DNA of 14,881 nt, from positions 1-14,881 of the forward strand of contig JAZKGO010000130.1 of assembly GCA_040385875.1 (NCBI GenBank), given 5' to 3'. A model generated the notes under the pieces. That model was not told where the DNA came from. It was given only the letters and a program-made list of their open reading frames with translations, and made no database searches. Within the stretch, counting starts at the first letter, position 1. The number at the start of each line of letters is the position of its first letter. Source of the DNA: JANMZR01 sp040385875 (lineage in GTDB: Bacteria > Bacteroidota > Bacteroidia > Cytophagales > Spirosomataceae). A program made the translations under genes and the position numbers. Of this stretch, positions 14,768 through 14,881 are shown in pieces.

Positions 14768-14881
14768 TCAATTCCTTACCAGCCATTCATCGAGGCTCAT
14801 CATTGCATTGCAAACTATTGACAAAGATGCCCATTCAATATTGCCTTTGCCTTCCATATACTCGCCCATTTTTTTAGGATT
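14768..14881 (-). CDS. C-terminal end of a probable DUF1553 (PSD1-type) cytochrome-associated protein
   Basis: Only the last 37 residues are in the window: they include GNIEWASLSIVCNAMMSLDE followed by WLVRN and the stop. The pattern W-x-x-L-x-x-x-x-x-N-x-x-x-x-x-x-E-W-L-x-R resembles the C-terminus of DUF1553/PSD1 proteins, which typically end in a helix with an asparagine and a final E-(F/W)-x-x-R. These are normally large exported proteins with a cytochrome c domain and are encoded directly before DUF1501 genes, which agrees with the context here. Assignment is tentative because so little is visible. Confidence 0.65.
   Translation of the reverse strand, partial: NPKKMGEYMEGKGNIEWASLSIVCNAMMSLDEWLVRN

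Overview
The window looks like a chromosomal segment of a Bacteroidota bacterium, probably a member of the Cytophagales. It is A/T-rich. Genes mostly lack Shine-Dalgarno sequences. Several intergenic gaps hold the Bacteroidota -7 promoter motif TAnnTTTG. The gene content also fits: a DUF2911 protein, coaX followed by an outer-membrane protein, and a 'planctomycete-type' cytochrome/DUF1501 locus. No rRNA, tRNA, CRISPR, transposase or phage gene was seen. All placements come from reading sequence and family motifs; no database search was run.

Left part (1-2000, minus strand): an SDR oxidoreductase, a roughly 130-bp inverted-repeat element, coaX (type III pantothenate kinase), and the start of an outer-membrane protein that runs off the left edge. 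The repeat contains the most upstream possible coaX start codon.

Middle part (2000-5550): a divergent promoter region reads left into the SDR and right into a 46-residue membrane protein followed by a sodium:solute symporter. A stop-to-stop hairpin separates the symporter from the convergent DUF2911/TPR exported protein. That gene diverges from a Nudix hydrolase across overlapping promoter motifs and a 17-bp dyad.

Right part (5552-14881, all minus strand): transcription runs from right to left. First come the end of a probable DUF1553 protein, a RelE/ParE-type toxin-antitoxin pair between imperfect inverted repeats, and a Tat-exported DUF1501 protein. After a 233-bp gap follow a Tat-exported beta-propeller protein, a DoxX-like membrane protein, and a membrane-anchored fusion of DUF2231, cytochrome c and leucine-rich repeats. 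A tight set of exported amidase, adenine deaminase and cyclophilin-type lipoprotein ends the run.

The most notable unit is 9480-14881. It is an envelope cluster of cytochrome, DUF1501, propeller and DoxX proteins whose substrate is unknown, and a toxin-antitoxin cassette appears to have been inserted between two of its genes. The amidase and adenine deaminase suggest a nitrogen-release or salvage function, but their link to the cytochrome cluster is inferred only from strand and spacing.
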